Below are positions 8,322-11,349 of a stretch of DNA of 11,349 bases, one piece after another. Position numbers and translations under genes: made by a program. How positions within the stretch are numbered: the stretch's first letter is position 1; every line of letters begins with the position of its first letter. Under the pieces are notes generated by a model that made no database searches, was not told where the DNA came from, and worked only from the letters and a program-made list of their open reading frames with translations. This stretch comes from an uncultured Bacilli bacterium. GTDB lineage: Bacteria > Bacillota_I > Bacilli_A > RFN20 > CAG-826. The stretch covers positions 1-11,349 of the forward strand of contig CAKPJO010000040.1 in assembly GCA_934162685.1 (NCBI GenBank), written 5' to 3'.

Positions 8322-9503
8322 TTATTCACCTACTTTTACTTGAGTGCTTTTTATATTTCCGCTCATATGCGGAATAGATTGTTCAACTGATTTAGAAATT
8401 GCACCAATAAGAATTGATTTTTTAGATAATTTAGAATATTCCACAATTGTAGTATTTTTAGACTTGTTGACTTCTTCATTTACATGATTTAAGTAATCAA
8501 TACCAAACAAAGAGACACGCCCAGAAATCACCACATGAGAAACATTTAGTAATTCGATAACATCACGTAATTTCTTACCAACTAAATGCGCAGTTTCGTT
8601 AATGTAATCATATAATTCTCCATGTTTTTCATATTCTTTTACTAAGTCATTAACAACAAATGAACGATTAAATTTCTTTTTAGCGTATTCTTTAATACTA
8701 CGTAAAGAAGCAAATTCATCTAAATAACTTTCTTCACCATGGAAACTAGTATGCATTAAACCAAATTCTCCAGCATAGCCATTATCGCCACCATAGAACT
8801 TACCATCAATAATAAGCGCGCCACCGATACCATTATCAATATAAGCTAACATTGCATTATTAATCGATTTTAAGCAGCCACATTTCATTTCTCCAATGAT
8901 TGATAAGTTAATATCATTATCTAAGGTAATAGGGGCATCAAAGTATTTACTAAATATATTTTTTATACTATTTTTGCCATCAAATAAATCTGCATCAAAA
9001 TGCTTTGATAATTGTAATTCTCCTGTAATTGCATTCACTCTACCTGGAACAGCAATGATAATACTTCTTAAAGGAATGTCACGATATTCCACCATCATTA
9101 GAATGTCTTTAATCTTTAATACTATTTCATATATTGTAGCAACATCGTAATTAGTAATTTCTTTTTCAAATTCTAATAATATTTCTTCTCTAATATTAGA
9201 AATAATTATTTCATAACGGTTATTAGATAATGAAACAACAATAATTAATCCATATGCTTCATTAAGTGAATAAAACACTCTTTTTCTTCCTTTTCCAGCT
9301 GTAGAACCAGAATATGAAGCACGGATAATGTTATCATTTACTAATCCTTTTAAAATAGAAGATATAGCTGCATGTGATAAGTTTAAATCATTAGCTAAAT
9401 CTGTTGCGGAATAATCTTTTTCACGAAGTTTTTGAATTACTAATTCATTGTTTACTGCACGAGCGTATGATTGATCTCGACCTAAAATTTCTTTTTCTAT
9501 CAT
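8322..9503 (-). CDS. ROK-family transcriptional regulator (NagC/XylR type), zinc motif absent
   Basis: Predicted sugar-responsive DNA-binding repressor of 393 residues. Residues 15-80 form a winged helix-turn-helix (SATDLANDLNLSHAAISSIL as the helix-turn-helix, GKGRKRVFYSLN as wing). The rest is a ROK sugar-kinase-like fold: AVPGRVN (151-157), LDNDIN (194-199; Asp197 matches the kinase general base) and the DNGIGGALIIDGKFYGG loop (223-239). The family zinc site (GHxx...CxCGxxGCxE) is missing: the region reads GEFGLMHTSFHGEESYLDE with no cysteines, so it is unlikely to be an active zinc-type kinase and probably only senses a ligand. The start overlaps the stop of the upstream gene as ATGA, with GGTGA six bases before it. 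Being first in the block of regulator, ATPase and amino-sugar enzymes, it most likely controls this operon in response to GlcNAc, GlcNAc-6-P or a related sugar. Confidence 0.92.
   Translation of the reverse strand: MIEKEILGRDQSYARAVNNELVIQKLREKDYSATDLANDLNLSHAAISSILKGLVNDNIIRASYSGSTAGKGRKRVFYSLNEAYGLIIVVSLSNNRYEIIISNIREEILLEFEKEITNYDVATIYEIVLKIKDILMMVEYRDIPLRSIIIAVPGRVNAITGELQLSKHFDADLFDGKNSIKNIFSKYFDAPITLDNDINLSIIGEMKCGCLKSINNAMLAYIDNGIGGALIIDGKFYGGDNGYAGEFGLMHTSFHGEESYLDEFASLRSIKEYAKKKFNRSFVVNDLVKEYEKHGELYDYINETAHLVGKKLRDVIELLNVSHVVISGRVSLFGIDYLNHVNEEVNKSKNTTIVEYSKLSKKSILIGAISKSVEQSIPHMSGNIKSTQVKVGE
8357..8374. repeat. Inverted repeat TTCCGC-6-GCGGAA near the 3' end of the ROK gene
   Basis: A perfect six-base inverted repeat with a six-base loop, GC-rich relative to its surroundings, ending 38 bases before the msmK start codon. 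It lies in coding sequence for IPHMSGN. No T-run follows on the transcribed strand, so it is not a standard terminator. It could form an mRNA hairpin or protein site, or be chance. Confidence 0.35.
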
Positions 9504-11349
9504 TTTATTTCACCCACTATATTTTTATTTGTTTTATTATAAGTGACACCTGTCACTTTACCACCAAATACTTTGCCAACAACGCCACCAACAAATACAT
9601 CATCTTTGCTAACAATATATCCGCTTGCGTTAATATCATTAAAGTCATTATTAATAATGTGACAGTTTTCCACTACTCCATCATTCATAATACCAATGAG
9701 TCCACCTACAAAGTTATTTCCAGATACTTTGACTTTTTCAAGAGTTAAATCATATATTTCACCACTAAACATTGCAAATAACCCTACACCATATAAAGAT
9801 GTTAATGAATCATCAAATAAAGCTGTCTCATTTTTTTCAATCTTAAAGTTTCTTAATGTGTGGCCTAAGCCAAATATTTTACCAGTGAAAGGTATTGGAT
9901 TATCACCTGTTGTTCCAATGCCATATAATGTATCGCCATTAAAGTCTAAATCACTAGTAATCATAAATGTTTTTGTATAATTTGCTTGTTTACTTAAAGC
10001 ATTATCACTATTTTTAACATTGAAATATTTATAGAAATCTTCAACACTATTAATAGTAATTACATCTTTATAATTGTTTAAGACATATTCTTTGTTATAC
10101 TCATTATGAGCATAATAAGTAGCAATTGCTTTATATAAGGTATTATCTATATTAAATAAAATAGATTTTTGTTCACCTTTTAGTAAGTTGTTTTTATTTA
10201 TCTTTAAATAATTACCACTTTTTTCAAAAGGAATAACTTTATTATCAATTGTAACAACAATATTTTTAGCGTTTGCTAAGTTATCAAAAGCGAATGATAA
10301 GAATTGTTCACTATTTTCATAAACATTTGCTTGAGCAATATGAATAACTTGCTTTACTTTAAAAGTTAATTCATTAGAAATGATATTTGTTAAATTTGAT
10401 TTAGCATAAATACTAAATTCTTCGACCAAAGAAGATTCATCAATAGTAATTAAACCATTTTCAATGGTAATACCTGATAAATTATCTCCTTTTAGATAAT
10501 AAGTAATTTCATCACTTGCCCCCAAAGGAGAAAATGTAACATTTAATTGATAACTTTCACCAACATATAATGTATCACTAGGATATGATAATTGAATTTG
10601 TGTTGCTTTTTTCAAAGTTTCAATACTAATAGTGTCACTATAAGTAATATCATCAATAGTTAATGAAGCTGTAATTTCAAATGTTGTGGTTTTAGCATTT
10701 AAAGTATGAAGTATATTTTTTTCAAAATATGCTCCTCCGTTTTTAACTAAACTAAATTTAACATCATTAATGTATGTATTTTCTAATTCTTTTGGAAATA
10801 TTTCAACATCAACAGCGATATTATCATTTTCATAGTACTTCTTATTAAGTACTTCTTTTTTAATGGCCATTTTTGTAATAGAGTAATATTTAATTTGATG
10901 TTTAAGTTTTGGATAGTTATTAGTCATAAATTCCCAATAATTACTATCAAATACTTGATTAAAATCAAATTGTTTCATTGCTTCTTCAGTTGCAAATAGC
11001 TTACAATCTTCATCAACTCTTCCATATCCTACAAATTTATTTAAATCAGTAAGTGATAAGGCATAACAATTAGAAATAGTTCCTTCATTACTTCCTACAA
11101 AAGCACCATAATAACTATCACAAATTACTTTACCTAATGAATAAGAGTCACTGATAATACCAAAGTTATTACCCGCTAAACCACCTACATAGCGATATAC
11201 TTGTTCACCACTATAAACATCAACATCTACATTACTCCAGCAATTAGAAATGGTTCCAGAATTTGATCCAACTAATCCCCCTGAATAAGAAGATACTTTC
11301 ATCGTACCGGTAACACCAAGATTTTTAATAACCGCAGAACTTGTCAAAT
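9500..11349 (-). CDS. GLUG-repeat, Ig-like surface protein (N-terminus beyond window edge)
   Basis: The last 615 or so residues of a large, probably secreted protein. The frame is open to the right edge, and the first visible codon (TTG at 11347) is internal Leu, not a start. Numbered from there, residues 8-110 contain three GLUG-type repeats (GGLVGSNSGTISNC and relatives) and end with the usual cap, FDSNYWEFMTNNYPKLK (133-149). Residues 155-335 look like two Ig-like domains, the second Big_2-like (TLYVGESYQLNVTFSP). A linker or further beta domain covers 336-425. A second GLUG domain starts at about 430 with the typical LDFNG...FTGKIFGLGHTLRNFKI entry and has three repeats to about 610. No LPXTG or C-terminal membrane helix is visible, so any anchor would be at the unseen N-terminus. 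It overlaps the ROK gene by four bases. Likely a cell-surface adhesin or glycan-contact protein; function unproven. Confidence 0.85.
   Translation of the reverse strand, partial: LTSSAVIKNLGVTGTMKVSSYSGGLVGSNSGTISNCWSNVDVDVYSGEQVYRYVGGLAGNNFGIISDSYSLGKVICDSYYGAFVGSNEGTISNCYALSLTDLNKFVGYGRVDEDCKLFATEEAMKQFDFNQVFDSNYWEFMTNNYPKLKHQIKYYSITKMAIKKEVLNKKYYENDNIAVDVEIFPKELENTYINDVKFSLVKNGGAYFEKNILHTLNAKTTTFEITASLTIDDITYSDTISIETLKKATQIQLSYPSDTLYVGESYQLNVTFSPLGASDEITYYLKGDNLSGITIENGLITIDESSLVEEFSIYAKSNLTNIISNELTFKVKQVIHIAQANVYENSEQFLSFAFDNLANAKNIVVTIDNKVIPFEKSGNYLKINKNNLLKGEQKSILFNIDNTLYKAIATYYAHNEYNKEYVLNNYKDVITINSVEDFYKYFNVKNSDNALSKQANYTKTFMITSDLDFNGDTLYGIGTTGDNPIPFTGKIFGLGHTLRNFKIEKNETALFDDSLTSLYGVGLFAMFSGEIYDLTLEKVKVSGNNFVGGLIGIMNDGVVENCHIINNDFNDINASGYIVSKDDVFVGGVVGKVFGGKVTGVTYNKTNKNIVGEIK
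9510..9514 (-). promoter_or_regulatory. Ribosome binding site for the ROK gene
   Basis: Minus-strand GGTGA, matching the 3' half of the AGGAGGTGA consensus, lies six bases before the ATG at 9503 and inside the end of the GLUG gene. It supports the overlapping ATGA start over a later one and allows translational coupling. Confidence 0.6.
9536..9541 (-). promoter_or_regulatory. Candidate -10 element (TATAAT) before the ROK gene
   Basis: A perfect TATAAT on the minus strand 33 bases upstream of the ROK start, within the 3' end of the GLUG gene. No good -35 hexamer is at standard distance (GTGGTA at 17 bases is poor). In AT-rich coding DNA such a match can be chance; the adjoining palindrome is what makes it noteworthy. 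Confidence 0.3.
9539..9793 (-). repeat. Second block of three GLUG repeats
   Basis: Repeats encode GVGLFAMFSGEIYDLTLE, FVGGLIGIMNDGVVENCH and FVGGVVGKVFGGKVTGVT. The stop codon follows about 12 codons after the last repeat, without the W...YPxLK cap seen after the first block. Confidence 0.75.
9541..9558. promoter_or_regulatory. Candidate operator palindrome AAGTGACA-CC-TGTCACTT
   Basis: Perfect eight-base arms around a two-base centre. It lies immediately upstream of the candidate -10 element, in the space between -10 and -35, about 38 bases before the ROK start. It could be a binding site for the ROK regulator in autoregulation or for control of an internal promoter. It also encodes KVTGVTY, where the repeated Val-Thr codons could produce the symmetry by chance. 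Confidence 0.35.
11051..11293 (-). repeat. First block of three GLUG repeats
   Basis: Three imperfect repeats encode YSGGLVGSNSGTISNCW, YVGGLAGNNFGIISDSYS and YYGAFVGSNEGTISNCYA. They are about 28-33 codons apart and fit one beta-helix-like coil each. Confidence 0.8.

Noticed and set aside
8357..8374. Rho-independent terminator
   Set aside because: There is no T-run after the stem on the transcribed strand and it lies inside coding sequence.
8896..9150. Short plus-strand open frame opposite the ROK gene
   Set aside because: It is a shadow frame with no domain or convincing context.
9500..9502. Mycoplasma genetic code (TGA as Trp)
   Set aside because: Reading through this TGA gives no continuation of the GLUG domain, the ROK start overlaps it, and Trp residues in the window are encoded by TGG.
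8322..9503. ROK protein as the missing GlcNAc kinase
   Set aside because: It has an N-terminal winged helix-turn-helix and lacks the zinc motif of ROK kinases.
9404..9980. Two overlapping plus-strand frames around the ROK/GLUG junction
   Set aside because: Both are antisense to real genes; the composition looks like reversed beta-strand codons and all neighbours run the other way.
10845..10862. Direct repeat of AGTACTTCTT in the GLUG gene
   Set aside because: It is explained by the Lys-Lys-rich coding sequence (KKEVLNKKYY) and has no sign of regulatory or mobile origin.
11345..11347. TTG as start codon of the GLUG protein
   Set aside because: The frame is open to the window edge, no signal peptide follows, and the sequence begins in the middle of a GLUG domain, so the codon is internal Leu.

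Overview
The window is AT-rich and carries eight tightly packed genes, all on the minus strand, so transcription runs from right to left. Codon choice is strongly A/T-biased, Shine-Dalgarno sequences are clear, and the protein families (monomeric-type NagB, MsmK-like ATPase, ROK repressor, GLUG and MBG-type surface proteins) point to a low-GC Gram-positive bacterium. A Bacilli or Erysipelotrichia lineage, or a relative of Acholeplasma, is plausible. Tryptophan is read from TGG, and the GLUG gene ends in TGA, so the code is standard and not the mycoplasma code. Species cannot be named from the sequence alone.

Layout in transcription order: (1) the 3' part of a large GLUG-repeat surface protein entering from the right edge (9500 onward); (2) a ROK-family transcriptional regulator overlapping it by four bases (8322-9503); (3) an MsmK/MalK-like sugar ABC importer ATPase with an unusual C-terminal insertion (7045-8319); (4) a lipoprotein with an Ig-like domain and three MBG-like repeats (5828-7027); (5) an alpha-D-phosphohexomutase (4381-5796); (6) a GH94-family disaccharide phosphorylase (1830-4364); (7) glucosamine-6-phosphate deaminase NagB (1096-1824); (8) N-acetylglucosamine-6-phosphate deacetylase NagA, cut by the left edge (1-1091). 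The largest gap between genes is about 31 bases, so no stretch longer than 300 bases lacks a gene.

Together the genes read as one catabolic operon. A beta-linked disaccharide, most simply N,N'-diacetylchitobiose, would be imported by an ABC system powered by the MsmK-like ATPase. GH94 would split it with phosphate to GlcNAc-1-phosphate plus free sugar, the mutase would turn GlcNAc-1-P into GlcNAc-6-P, NagA would deacetylate it to GlcN-6-P, and NagB would yield fructose-6-P and ammonia. The phosphorylase plus mutase plus NagA/NagB logic is known from chitin-using Vibrio. The substrate assignment here is inferred from neighbours, because GH94 also contains gluco-specific enzymes. The permeases, the solute-binding protein and a GlcNAc kinase are not in the window.

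Points for a second look are a perfect 8+8 palindrome next to a TATAAT just upstream of the ROK gene, a ROK protein lacking the family zinc motif, two surface proteins embedded in a catabolic operon, a GLUG domain that seems to stop without its usual C-terminal cap, and a start-site correction for the GH94 gene.
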